DNA of 64,000 nucleotides from Rallus limicola (lineage: Eukaryota > Chordata > Aves > Gruiformes > Rallidae): the NCBI GenBank assembly GCA_022605955.1, contig JAKCOZ010000002.1, forward strand, positions 72,272,783-72,336,782. The letters run 5' to 3'. The notes beneath the pieces are model-generated. The model saw only the letters and a list, made by a program, of their open reading frames with translations, was not told the DNA's origin and made no database searches. The stretch's first letter is position 1, and every line of letters begins with the position of its first letter. The translations under genes and the position numbers were made by a program. This document shows positions 37,601-50,700 of the stretch, one piece after another.

Positions 37601-40260
37601 CAGGTATGTTACCTTTGTTAGAGCTTGTGAGGCTACAGCACTGTAAGGTGTTTGTCAGAGGAAGAGAAACCTTCTCAGGGCCCCAGGTTTCCATTCCAGC
37701 CAAAGGGGAGATAGAGATGGAATATGAATCAAGTTTTAACTGTGTCACATTGTAGCATTGAAAAGTGAGAGTTAAGACTGTGTTACCTTTGTTACTTTGG
37801 GCTGCTCTGCTGCCTCAAAAGGAAATCGGGGGCTGAAATGGCATTCAACTAGAGTCAAGGAAAGGCTAGTGTTGGGATTCTTAAAATATGTGGTAAGCAT
37901 TAAATTGTCTCCTCTGTGGGTCAAGGATCCATCTTCTTCTGTCTCTTTGTAGAACATAACACTAAGGTATTGTGATCCATGGCTAGAACTCCAACACAAT
38001 ATACTAATACAGATTATAAATAGCAATAACCTACATGTAACCTGTGTCAGGTAAAATAGTGCTTTTTGCTCTCTGGAAGTAGGTAATTCATTGCTAGGGT
38101 CGTATAGTCTCCAAACTAAGATGTCTGTGTCTTTGTGCAATAATCCTAAATTTTAAGGTTGTGAAACTGACTGACATGGACCTATGTAGGAGAATATACA
38201 TTTTTCAGAGGAAGAAGCGTTTTCTTTTCACAACCAGAACTATTGATTGACTGATCTGTTTCTCAGAAGTACCACTAGCTGAAATAGTCTGTGTGCTTCT
38301 TACAGTCATCAGTTTCTGAGTTTCCATAAATCCTCATTGGCACTTAAAATCAACTTTCTTATGTATTTATAAAACAGTGTAAAGAAACATTGCTACATTT
38401 TTCTTTGCATACAGAAATTCTGTTTCACTTTGTGGAGCAGGATATGTGACACAGTACATCACAGGACTTTTTATAATCTTTTCAGATATACCTGGCCTTT
38501 CCTTAAAACAAATTAGATATAATTTTCTCTAGTTACAGAGTTTCTGTGTAATGAAAAGAAACCTGCTGTTGTACATATGAGCTGGCCAGGTAGAATAAAA
38601 ATAGCATAATATTATTTGCAAGAAAGAATTAGAGCAAATAGTAATTGCACAATGTTAACACTCAACCTGGACACAAATATAGAGAGATATGTAAGTTATG
38701 GTAACTCTATCTGCTTAACATCTTGTAAAATAGCTTGTAATTAAATTCAGAAATAATTGACAAAAACAGTACAGTTCCAAGATATTTTATTATGTTTAGG
38801 TGGAATTAGTTGGTGTGGGCTGAATTTGATAGCTATTCAGAATACATGTCCTGGCATTCTTATGGTTAATCTCAGCACTTAACCCTGGAGCTGTTGCACT
38901 GAGGATCAGAAAAGATTTTCGTTTTTAGCAACACTCTTGTAAAGCAAAGGATTATATAACAGCAAACAAGTTCTGGGGTTTGTGCTTTGGAGTTCACAAC
39001 ATGCAATGTTTTGTTTCTGGTATGTATAATAGAAAGTAGTTTAGTAATATTTCACTGCTGCTTGTGAGCATGGTTTATTTGCTTCTGAGTTATTTTTACG
39101 TATTTTTCTTTTTACATTTTGTAATTACCTTTTTAACAAGGTCAAAGGCTTTGAAATTTACTTATCAAAATACTCATAGTTGGTAGTTTTCTTATTTCAC
39201 TGGATGTATTTGGATGTTTTGTCTGAGAAAGCAGTAAAGTAGACAAAAAAATGGATGCTTTAGGGAACAAATAATTAGCTGTTCCACTTAAAAGTGAGTG
39301 ATTTAACTCCAGTCTAGTTGTGGGACTCAAAAGTTTTAACATATCACTGATGTAAATTCCATGGTTATATATACAAAATATAATTAAGTATTGTTTGAAT
39401 TAAAGTACTGCTTATGACTTATTAGTATGTAATTTGTAATCTATATTGGATTAACTGTTCAGAAATGGATCCATTGGTGCCAGTTCAGAAGAGAGTTACT
39501 ATATTCATTTTACTAAGAGTTTACTATCTAAACATGCTATTTCTTTCTACCTGAGGCAGGAGAGCATGATGTGCATTAATACAAGCTTTTTGTTGCATCT
39601 AGAAGGAGTTTTAAGGGTAGGCTCCTCCCTTTAAAATGTATACTTACAGTGACATTGTCAAAGAAATTCTTTTTTCTGTCATTGTTTCTTATGCTTTGTA
39701 GTTTTATTCTTTAAATTGAGGGATTGCAAACTCCATGTGAAGGCATTCACCTTTAACTGACCAACAATAATGGCTCAGCCAAAAGAGAGTATCCTTATTT
39801 GCTGTACAAGTAGAGCCATTGGACTGAACTCTCTCTAGGCAAAAGGTGCTCATGAAATTCTTCTAGGCTCTGTATCAGTTTCCACATGGATGGAATAGTT
39901 TTGCCATGCCACTATTTTTAAATATGGCTGCTATCTAATGATACAGGGTTTGTGGAATTACTGTCTCAAAGACTGATGAGTTAAGGTGCTTGAAAGTTTA
40001 TATACTACCTTGCAATGGGTGGTCTGGGCATTAGAATGGCAAAAACTGCATGTGCATAGTGAAAGGAGTTCCAGTTCTTGCTATTACTGAGCAAGAAAGT
40101 GGAATCCTAAACAGGTACCCATATAGGGTGAGGGAGAACTCTTTGTTTTGTTTGTTTTTTAATTACCTTGCCTGTGTATTCAGGCCAGAAATAATCTCTG
40201 GGTTTTTTTGCCACATTGGTATGCTTATTTTCAGTTCTCCAGGACTTTTGTTACAATTGT

Positions 40261-40795
40261 TGTTGTAGCTTGGCCTTGGCTGGAGGCCAGACACCCACTG
40301 AAGTTGCTCTATCACTCCCCTTTTCAGCTGGAGAGGTTGAGGAGTCAAGATAAGGGCAGGGGGAGATCCTTCTGCAATTAGTGTCATGAGCAAAACAGAC
40401 TCAACGTGGAATAAAGGAAAGAAAACAATCTAATTTATGACACTGCACTGCCCACCCAGTGACACCTGAGTCGGGTAATTAGAAGTGTGACCAGATCTTA
40501 AAGCACCTTCTCCTACCTGTCCCTTCTTAGCAGACTTCACTTTAGTCATGATTTTGCTCCCTTCTCTTACTGTCTGCATCCTTTTTTTTTTTTTTTTTTT
40601 AATCTTTTTTTTTCTTCTTAAATGTGATTCCCAGAGGTGCTGTGACCATCACTGATGGGCTTGGGCTTTGGTCAACAACAACTCCAGCCTTGAGTTGCCT
40701 GGTGTTTACTCTGCAGAGAGCTTCTCGCTGTTTCTTGCAGAAGACACCCCTGCAACCCCCTCCCCTCCACCAGAACCCAGCCGTGCAAAACAACA
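40261..40795 (-). mobile_element. Solo LTR of an avian endogenous retrovirus, 535 bp
   Basis: The element begins TGTTGT and ends ACAACA, an inverted terminal TG...CA pair typical of retroviral LTRs. It is flanked by the 5-bp direct repeat ATTGT (40256-40260 and 40796-40800), a target-site duplication. Interior words such as CTTGGCTGGAGGCCAG, CTCTATCACTCCCC and GCAAAACAGACTCAAC resemble an LTR family widespread in Neoaves as I remember it; I cannot name the subfamily. Minus orientation is inferred from that family and from a TATA-like ATTTAA on the minus strand at about 40618-40623. There is no internal retroviral coding sequence, so this is a recombined remnant. It includes a 19-base T run at 40582-40600. 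Confidence 0.82.
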
Positions 40796-41478
40796 ATTGT
40801 ACAGCCTAGATTTTTCCTTGGAGAAAGAACATGGTTGGGCAACAGCTAGCACGTTCTTCAGAAGCCATGCTTTACTTCAGCAATTTAAAGAATAAGAGAA
40901 AATGTGGCAGGGAGTCATAGTTTTGAGTCAGATTTGAAGAAATACTGGTTTCAAAACTATAGCTTTTTTATGCCTTTAATTCAGGGATAGAAGAATGATG
41001 CATGCTTCAAAAACTAGACTTGGGTTTGTAACCTGGACAAGAGAATAAAAATGTTAATTTCCAGACTTGCAGGTACAAAATAAGAATAATTGCAAGACTT
41101 AATTCCTTGAGAGTGTTGTGGAGATACATTCATTCATATTTGTAAAGCACTTTGGTATTATCATGAGAATGCCATGGGCACTCTTTTGAGGAAATTAATA
41201 ATCCTGTGGTGTTGAGCCTTTTAGATAAGGCCTTTTTTACACAGGGAATGCCAGCAGAACTATCCAGTAGTATCCATCTGTTCTGGAACACAGCATATCT
41301 TGTACTCCCAGTAAGACCCAAATCTCTGCCTCTGAGTGCACATATGCAAGAAGTCAAGGTGACGTGACAGTCTTGACTCTGAAGTTTCTTAGTTTGATTG
41401 ACAAAGTCTCAAGATTAGTGTTTTTATAGGATATAACATTACCTGACATAACTTCTGCTCTTTCTTTCTTTTCTGTAT

Positions 41479-41482
<4 letters not shown>

Positions 41483-41510
<28 letters not shown>
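41483..41510. repeat. Poly-T run of 28 bases
   Basis: Twenty-eight consecutive T residues, preceded by a pyrimidine-rich stretch. On the minus strand this is a poly-A tract, but the adjacent sequence shows no gene-derived insert that I recognise. Confidence 0.9.
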
Positions 41511-41513
<3 letters not shown>

Positions 41514-43320
41514 ATCTCAAGCTTTTGAAAGTTCTAAATTGATCCTGTGGTAATTCAGGACTGTGCCAGGTTTTGTTTCATAAACTATACCACACCTCAA
41601 AACACATATTACAAAGTTAACAACCTTAAATTATGCACTGATTTAAAGACATTTTTATAGATGCAATCCCAAAATAGAATGCTGGTTTTTAATATAAAAG
41701 GCTTGTTTTATTGAACAGCAGGGTTTGAATTCTGGTAATGCTGAGTCTGTGGCTCTCCTTGTTTTGTTTGTTAGCTTTTAGTAATCATTAGAGCCTTATG
41801 AAGTTTTAAAATGCTAATAACTCATGGTCAAATGATCTATCTCACATGATTGTATCTTTTTTAAGCTGTTTGAAACCTTTTAAAGCAGTAGCTTTGTGTG
41901 ACTGTCTAATTCCAAGGCTGACTGAAGTGAAAGAGGAAATGGGTACAGCTGCAAACAACTTCCATGGGTTTCCGATAACACTGGAGAATTACTTAGTGAG
42001 GAAATGAAGGGCCAGTGACCACACAGTAGCATTGGCTCTATTTTAACAAAGGAAATCTTTGTTGTTTAACTACTTGTGGGTTTTAATTCCAATTGACCTA
42101 ATGTTTTAGAACTTGGATAAAACCAGTATTACTGCATTGCACACTTAAGATGACTTAAAGCTAAATAAAGAACCAAACACTGACATTGATTTTGTTAGGC
42201 TTGTAGCTAGCAAACAATGCCAGGCTCAGTCTTTGTTCATTCGTGTCACACAGCTTGGAGTGTATATAGCGACCTCCATGTGACCAACTGTTCACCTGTT
42301 ACATGCAGAGAAAATAAAGTATTTGATTACATTGTCTCCAGAACAGGGTTTTTTTTTCCTTACCTTTACTGAAAATGTGACCAGAATCAATCCAAATGTT
42401 TGTTAAACTCCTGCAACTGGAGAGGGTTGCATGAGTAGACAAGTTTGTACAGACATGCATTTGGAAAAGGAAGTAATTCCTGCAAAGAGCTACTTTTGTT
42501 TTCCTTCTTAAAGCACTTGAAGTGCTATTGCACTAGCAGTCTCAACCTGGTCTCTTCTGGAACTGCATAAACAAGTTCACATATGTGAAATTTCTAACAA
42601 CTTTTTCACATCCACACATTCTACAATATTCTAGGGGTTTTACACTTGAAAAGATGGATAATTTGCTATAATCAGGCAGTTCTTTTAAAAATTATTTTTA
42701 AACATTTATGTAGACATCACTTAAAAAAATGTGGTAAGGATCTTTTATTTATTCTCTTCTATCTTTTTGAAAAAAGAGAAATAATAGCTGGGAAAATAAA
42801 TGAGAAACACAGCAGTCCTTCCCTTCTCCTTTTCTTGTCCCTGAAAAACCTCCTGTCATGTTCTGCATGATCTGTGTAGTAAGGCAGGAGTTTAAAGAAA
42901 CTGATGTTTTCTATTAGTTTTCCCATATTCTGATGTGAAAATGGTGATGGAAAAAGACTCCATCAATGTCATATATTCCATATGAAGTGCAAAATTATAA
43001 TTCTGTCTGGGGAAGAGATGGTGATCAGATACTGTTATGAGCCACTTGTGTAGTGCCACTTTCACACAGCCTTTCAGAGATACCAGCCCTTCCTTGATAG
43101 GCTCCCCAAGTGGTGTAACTTAATGGAGTTTGTGTATATAACAACGCTATACCGTTGGTATTGATTCATTTCCTATTTAGAGAAGATTACTCAGAATTAG
43201 TGCCCTGATTCCCATCTAGCTTGGCTTGATTTTTTGAGTGATGAAAACTGAAGATCGATCTTAGCAAAAATATACTTCTACATGAAGGCCAAACCAAAAG
43301 GATTCTATGAAGTAATGTGG

Positions 43321-43400
43321 TAGAATCATAGGATATCCTGAGTCGGGAGGGACCTGTAAGGTCAATCGAGTCCAGCTCCTGGCTCCACACATTTTGACAT
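43321..43400 (-). mobile_element. Diverged CR1 3' fragment
   Basis: The stretch starts TAGAATCATAGGATATCCTG and continues GGGAGGGACCTGTAAGGTCA and ATCGAGTCCAGCTCCTGGCT. This is the complement of the 3' end of an older avian CR1 group whose consensus reads like 'gag-ttggaagggaccc...atcgagtccaactcctgg' in this orientation. Only about 80 bases can be followed. Confidence 0.75.
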
Positions 43401-43747
43401 CAAGACAATTGTCAATACGGGGACCTGCTCTGCTATTTCTCTTTGAAATCGTGCATTCTTAACTCACTCTAATAACTTTTAAAATACCTGATTTAAGGCT
43501 TAGGTTGGCTGTGTAGCAAGGTGGAGTTGCATTGAACACTGACTTTGATGTCATGGCTGCTGCTACTCCTTTGTAACTACAAATCCACTGGCTGATAAAT
43601 TCTCCCAGTTAATGCAGAAGTTGAGTTACATTTTGCATAGCCACCTTCCATTTCAGAGATGGTATCTGCCAGCTGGAAAGAGCTTTGCTAGCAGAGTAAA
43701 TTGCAAAGACCATATGTGTTCTTTGTGAATTTGTCAATCTTAATCTC

Positions 43748-43778
43748 TGTGTGTGTGCACGTGCGTGTGTGTGTGTGT
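43748..43778. repeat. Imperfect (GT)n microsatellite
   Basis: About fifteen GT units interrupted by GCAC and GC. Such tracts are usually polymorphic and can adopt Z-DNA. No repeat-associated gene feature is nearby. Confidence 0.88.
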
Positions 43779-46700
43779 TGCAACAGTTTTATGGGAGATT
43801 AAACATGAAATTGTAAAACTGTGACAGAGGAAATGACCTCAAAAACTTACCTCAATCCTTTAATAATTGGTCATAAATGCTTCTATCAACTGATCTTGGT
43901 ATTTTTATTTTTTAAAGAACATATTAACATGCTGGCTACTATAGGCTGAAAAGCTGATTTTATTTATTCAGAGGAAAAAAATGCCAAGTTTGGAAAAGAG
44001 TGTGGGGTTTCTTTCTTTATTCAGGTACAAAAAAATACAGTATGGCTATGTCAGCTTTGAAAAGATCTTCCAAGATGCCATGAGATTTTATGCCAATAGT
44101 TCTGTATTTAATTACTGAAGGTGGTATATCTCAAAATGTGATAATAAGTATAAGTGATGAGCATCAGGTTTCTTAAAGAGTTAATTACTGAAGGCATTTG
44201 AGCTTTGAATTGGTGTGGCTTTAGTATACTGAATGGTGTTGACGCCAAGTGTTTTTGCAAGGTAAACAAAGATAAAAATTTATAGTTCTCTGTTGATAGT
44301 AAGCTTAAAGTTCATTCCAGAGGAAGTTTGTCATCACTTACTAGTTGTCTTTCAGTGATCATACATGGCTTTTGTTGTTTGGTTTTCCACTCAAAATAAT
44401 TTTAGGTATTTTTATTATTTCTTAAGTGTCTTTTTTTTGTGTGTGATTTCATCTTTCACTGCTTATGACTTAAAGTTCTGGAGTTTTTTTATCTTCTTAT
44501 GTCTGAGAAAAACTCATGCTGCCAAAAGAAGATAACTGGCAATGAAACTGGGCACATCCTAAAATGCTTTCAAGCACTCAGAATGCAGGATTACTTTTCT
44601 TGTTCTAGTATAGCTATTTGGGGTTTTGTGCTTATTTATAGATTTCTTTTCATTGTTCCCCAAATAGTTTTACTAGTAAAATAATCACTGCAGAAGCAGT
44701 GATACCACTGTCTTAGTAAATCCAGGCTGAAAATAATGTACTCTGTGACCACGTAGAGTATACAAAACTACATGGTTTACTTTTGTAGGATACATTTGAG
44801 CAGTTTTATGTAATTATATGATCACTAAACACAGATTTGATGCTTCATTTGAAATCTGGCTGAAATTGAAGCTCTACAGTGTTTATTGGATTGGATGACT
44901 TAGTGGTTTACGTGAAGTGTTTTTTTCTTCCTTATACCATACTTTAATAATCTTTGGCGGGTTGCTTTGCCTTTGTTCCCTGCTTTCAATCAGTAAAATG
45001 ATTAATGAGTACTCTGATCAGCAAATTCCACATCTTTGTATCTGGATGCTGTTAGAACAGTTCAGGGAAGTAACTCTTAACTTCAGATGTGCACTTTGTG
45101 CTTACACTTTGTAGTAGTTTGCTGGGTTACTGATTAACGTGGCAACTGGTGGTATGAAATACCAGTCATAGAATTAAATAACTTCCTTTTTCACCTTATA
45201 TACGAAGTTTACATTCTGCCTTGGCAACAAGTAGCAAACTCATAAACACTGATACACTGGTACTTCAATAAAGGTCTAATGTGCTGACACAAGCCTGCCC
45301 TTACGGACTAGGCTAGTTACTCCTCATTTGATGCACTCCTGACTTGGGTGGGACTGAGATCTCAATTATTACTTTACATTTCATGGAGTATCTTTCAAAG
45401 GGCAAGGCATTTATTCAGCTGGGATTAATGGGCCAAAAAAATGTATTTTGTGGCTCAAGTCCAGAGCATATGTATCAGCATGTGAAACAGGAATATGGGA
45501 GTGCCTAAAGAAAATATGATCTGAAGGGCAAATAGAATGTGTAGCTCTATAAAACATTTTAGACCTTTCAGTCTGGAGTTGACCTAGGTGCCTGTACACT
45601 GTGGGAATGTCCTGCTGGCTTTTGCCTGAACTGCTGTGGATGGTAATTGAAGGGAGAAAGGCACCGAAGCTGTGAAAGACTGCACTAGTTGAGTGCAATC
45701 ATGCTGTACGAACACTGATTTCAGCATGGTGTACTGCAGTAGGTCTCCTTTAATTTTTCTAAAACCATCTATTTATAGGGCAGTGTAACTCATTTTTATA
45801 AAATACCCTGATCAGAAAATTCATACATGAAGGGGAAAACTGCTCCTTTAGCTTCAAAAGTGGATTTAAACTGCCTAGGGAAGGCTACTAAGCCACAGGC
45901 TGTGAGCTGTGCTAGGCAGAGGTGATCTTTGCTCTACCTAAACAACTGTATTGCAAAGAAAGGTAAAATTCAAGAGGCCAGAGGGAACAGGCAAGCAACA
46001 GCATAATTCTGTAGCTAATGGAGAGACTATTCAGCTGAAAGTGGAACCTGGGGTCTCAATTTATTTTGAAAAGTATCAGTCTTTATTGAAAGAACAGAAA
46101 TGATTGCTTTTAAATATTTTTCTTGAGCCTAAGAGGCATTTGCAGCCATTTAATTGGCTCGTAGATTATATTACTAGTTTCTTTTGGGTCTGTGTGTTAA
46201 CAACTGTATTTTCAGTGCTTGAAAATTACTGGTGACAATTTTGTTGCAGGCATTATGGACAATTTTAAGGTGTTTAGGACAAGAAAGAATTTAGGAACGA
46301 AAAGCAAGGCAAATTGCTAAGGAACAATCTTTAAGACTATGTACATCGAAGCTGTTCAGATCCTTTATGCTTTCTCCAGTATCCTGCATGGCTAGGGCTG
46401 TGATCTTGTTTGGTTTTTAACTCAGAAACCTGCCTTTGTGATGATACATTACAGTGTCACACAGTCTAGCTTATAATTGTAGTCGATATATGACTGGTGA
46501 GACATGGAGTTTATTTTTTGTCAGCTGCAAAGCTGAAATCTGTTCTTAAATCCCTCTGCTATTACATTTCATTGACCTATTTTTATTAACCTGTTTACTT
46601 TGGTTGTGAAGCCTTGACTTGGCTTGCATAGAAGACAAGATTTGACTACATTCTTGCCAAAAACCTTATCTGAACAACTTTAGAAAGGGAATGTGGGCCT

Positions 46701-47733
46701 TCTCCAATGGTCAGTGATTATAAAGCAAGTTAGGTGTAAATCATAGCTCAGTTGAAAGAAAAATGAGTGGGGGAAAAATAGTCTTTCTGTGACAGGGATG
46801 AAACAACCATGGATTATTGTGTTTACTACTCCTCTTGTCCATATTTCAAAAAGTGTTGAGCTATTAGATCATAAGAGATTTTCATGAAGGTGAAACTTGA
46901 CACTCGTATTATATCTAAGACATGGCTTGATCACAAAGTACTTTGGGCAGGGAGCTGCTGATTCCAGTGGACTTTTTGGTCTATCAAGCAAAAGAAAGAT
47001 ACATTCCTACGTCTAGAAGGAAAAGCTGTCTTAAATATAAAACACTATTTCTTAAATGGGGATTATTAGTAGGAAATCCTGCCTTGAGGTGCAGCAGCAT
47101 CTTTATCACTTGAAGAGACGTAATTGGTGTTCGGCTTACAGCCTGCTCGCTGTAATTTGCCCAGTGCTTTAGGGTTGTGTTATGCAGAAGTCAGACTAGA
47201 TTATCGTTACAGCCACATGTGAATTTAAAACCCATACTTCCTTCAACTCTTACACTGATGTACTTGTTAAGCTCTTGTAAAGAAAATACCAAGATAATTG
47301 TTTTTAACATTCATTAGCAAATTATCATTTCTCAGGTTGAAGTGGAGGAACAAGAGCTTAAATAATAACACATTACAAGTAAACTGATCTAAAGCTTTAA
47401 ACTGATTGAGTTGCACTAATGCAGTCCAGAGGAGCCATTTCTGCTGACTATTTCTGGTTTGTGTTCAACGCAGAAGACAAAAATCTAATCCACAAAATGT
47501 TTCCTCTATTTATTCCCAGTGTCTTTTATCTGTTGAAGTTGGTGATAAAAAAAAAAAAATCATACTTCTTTAAACCTGGTAGTGCTGGTGCATTCAAAGA
47601 TCAGAGAAACCTCTTTCTTTTCACAGGCTACAGTTCCAGGAGTGTTATGTTACAATTCAAATCAAGCCTGTCAGTTAAAACTCATTGGAGGCAGTTCAGT
47701 AGACTTGTTAGTATCTGCTTTAGTCTTTTGGAT

Positions 47734-47780
47734 TGTGGTGGGTTAGCACTGGCTAACAGTCAAACTCCCACCCAGCTCCA
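47734..47780 (-). mobile_element. LTR end fragment
   Basis: The words TGTGGTGGGTTAGCACTGGC and AGTCAAACTCCCACCCAGCT match the terminal ~45 bases of the same or a related avian LTR group as the 40.3-kb element, including the starting TG. The following bases do not continue the match, so only an end fragment remains. Orientation is assigned by analogy with the complete element and is uncertain. Confidence 0.55.
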
Positions 47781-50700
47781 GAACTGTAATCTCAAGCTGT
47801 ATGTGCAGTTGGAAAGTCTGTGTGTATCTGTGAAAGCACCAGTGCATGTGTGTAGGTATGCCTGTAGTAGGGAATGCATGATGTGTACACAGCAGGACAA
47901 AAGTTTTGATCTTTACTCCCTCTGTTACAAAGACCTTATGTTGCTTGTTTCATCACTGAAATTGTCCTTGCCATCCATGCCATGAAGACAGCTAATAGCA
48001 TGGAATTAATATTAACATTCTTAGCATGGTGCTCACCTGCTAAGCACTAAATGTTCTGGGTTTTTTAAGAGATTGTCATTTTGGCATTGAATGGAAGTTG
48101 TTGATGTGCTGTTTTTCAGATACAGAGGCAATGTGTGATGTAACTGGGCACTGAGATGAAAGCTTTGATGGGATAAAACAAATCCCTGCTAATATCAGCT
48201 CCCTTATGCTATTTTCTGTTCCAAATGTAGCAGCTTTATTTATACTTATGTAATTGAATGCTATAGTTGCATCGTTGTGTGTTTAATAGCGTTTAAAATA
48301 GAAATCTGAAGTAAATTTTACTTGAATACAGTTGTAACTGAATTGATTTTCCAGTAGACCTCAAATAGACAGAAGATATTCCCAGAATGTAAGCTCAAAG
48401 GAGAAAGGAAGGGAGAATACAATTGTATTTGTTACCCAGTATGGGGTTTGTGTTTTGCTGTTCGTTAGGGATGTTTGTGGTTAGTTGTAGTTCATTATAG
48501 TACCTCTCCAACCAGTGAAGCAGAACAGCTGTGGTTTATCCAAAGTCTCTCTAAATTATTCAGTTGCTGTTATGAAAATGTTTGTGATGAGGTGAGTTTT
48601 GGAACATTCCTGAATAGAAAAAATGTTGCAAATTCACTAGAGAGACCCTTTGTTATAAACTTGTCTTTTCTCAAGGATGTTTGACCCATCTTGCCATACT
48701 GTACATCAACTTCTAGGTGGAATATGCAGTCAGTGATGTGACTTGGCAGAGCGCATTGTTCCCGTTGGTTGGGAGGGGTGATAAGAGGCAGGAGTAAACC
48801 AGGAAAATGTGACTGAACAATGATGCTCTATAAGTCAGTTTTGCTTTCAAAATGAATGCTTTGTCACTGTGATGTTTCTCTTGCATGCTGCTATTTCGTT
48901 CATTCAGCAGTGATCATCATCTGCCCATCTGACAATAAGGATTTCAAAATTGATCATGTTACAGACTTCTGCAGAGCTGAATTGAAATCACCAGCTTCTG
49001 TGGGGATGTGGTGTGTGTAAAGTTGTGGTTTGTTATTTATTTGTGTAGCAGGAGGGGCACAGGAAGGAGATCTCCATACTGTTACAGAGAAGAGAGGGAG
49101 CTCAATCTAAAAAGTTTGAGAACTTTTGTTTTCAGTAGAAAGAGTGATGGATCTTGTTTCAGGGAGCTGATTAGGTCTGAAGATTCTGCCCAACCCTCTT
49201 AACAGGCAGTCACTGTATAGAAACACTTGACCTTATTATGGCCTTAATTCAGAAAACCTCTTCAGCAACTGATGAAATCCACTGGTGCAGTATTAAGCAT
49301 TTTATAATACAGACAAACTTGGAAAAAAATGGAGAGAAAAACCCTTTTAGCAATCACCGTAATTAAACCTTTTTACATTGTTAAACTGTGGTGAAACACT
49401 TCACTGAAGCTAAATTTTCACATAGGAAAGTGGCTGGCAGTAAAGAGTTAAATAAAAGGAATGTCATGCATGTGTATGTGATTCTATATCCAGAAGTGTT
49501 ACATACCCTTTGTTGGCATTAGTTTCTGCTGAATGTACAGGATATATATGGTGAAGACTAAACCCTTCTGTTACTGGTCTGAAGTGTTTTAACAGAAGTG
49601 TGGCATGATTGGTTGAAAAGCCTGGAAGTTTAAGCATCTCAAAGCATGCATCTACTGCTCCTACTGGATATTTTTCTGCTTACCTGTTCGTGTTGCACTG
49701 ACAGATTTCATCAACAGAAATTACATCTGTAATTAGACTTTCTTTAACAAACTGCAGCATGTAGTACGCGGTGGAATATTCTGTCTGGAGTGCTTGCATC
49801 AAAAACATTTTCATGTTCCCTCCCCCAAATATTGGCTGGCATTTATTAGTGGTGGCTCCAGTCTTAATGGCTCTTGCTGAGGGAAGAAATGGATAGGAAA
49901 CAGTTGAAAGGTTTTATCTGCTGCTTTCGCGTCTTAGCAATTCTCTACTTGCTGCTGCTGTGAGGGATCGAATCCAATATTGTCAGAGGGTGTAGACTGA
50001 ATATTGACTATTCAGAGAAATGCAAGCACAATGAGATATTCCTGCTGGAATTACTTTATCCTTCCTGTGCTTTCTGAGATCCTCCCCGTCCCCAACCCAG
50101 CTATTCCGCAGCCAACTCCTTTAGTAGCTATGCTGAAACTCACCTTTTTCCCTTGCAACTTCGGTGAGTCTCAGGGGATTAATGCTGCTTGGGAGGATTT
50201 TGTGCTGCTTTTCTCCAGAAGTACCCAATAAAGAGGTATTTAGGCAAGTTTGTGTTTTTTGGTCACCTACAAGTCCCTTTGCTGGAGAGAAGCAGATGAG
50301 GCATCAGCTCTGCTGTTTGTTCACTTGCAATTAACAGTTCTGTGCTGCTCCCCATAGACCCTGTGAAAAGAAAAGGTGTGGCTAGACCAGCCTTAGCCAG
50401 GAAATTAGGAGAAAGCTTTGTTTAAAATAGGTGACAATAAATATTGTCAGTTGTCATTGTTCACAGCTCTGTCATCTCTATGGGAAGATGTTACCTCAAG
50501 GAGGTTAAAATAGAGTTGTCACATCCTTTTTTTTCCCCTCTCTCTTTCCTCTCCCCCTCCCGTTACTGAATTCACAGTACTAATGCAGCATTTTGTCCAT
50601 GTGTATTCAGGTTAGTTGTTTTTTTTAATTTTCATTCCCACTTTCTTTGTAATTAAGGGCAGCTACTTCATAATGCCAAAATATGTATCATAACAATAAC

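Noticed and set aside
47419..47985. 188-codon open frame on the + strand
   Set aside because: It overlaps an LTR fragment, has no domain or signal I recognise, includes a lysine run from an A tract, and lies inside FAT1 intron 3.
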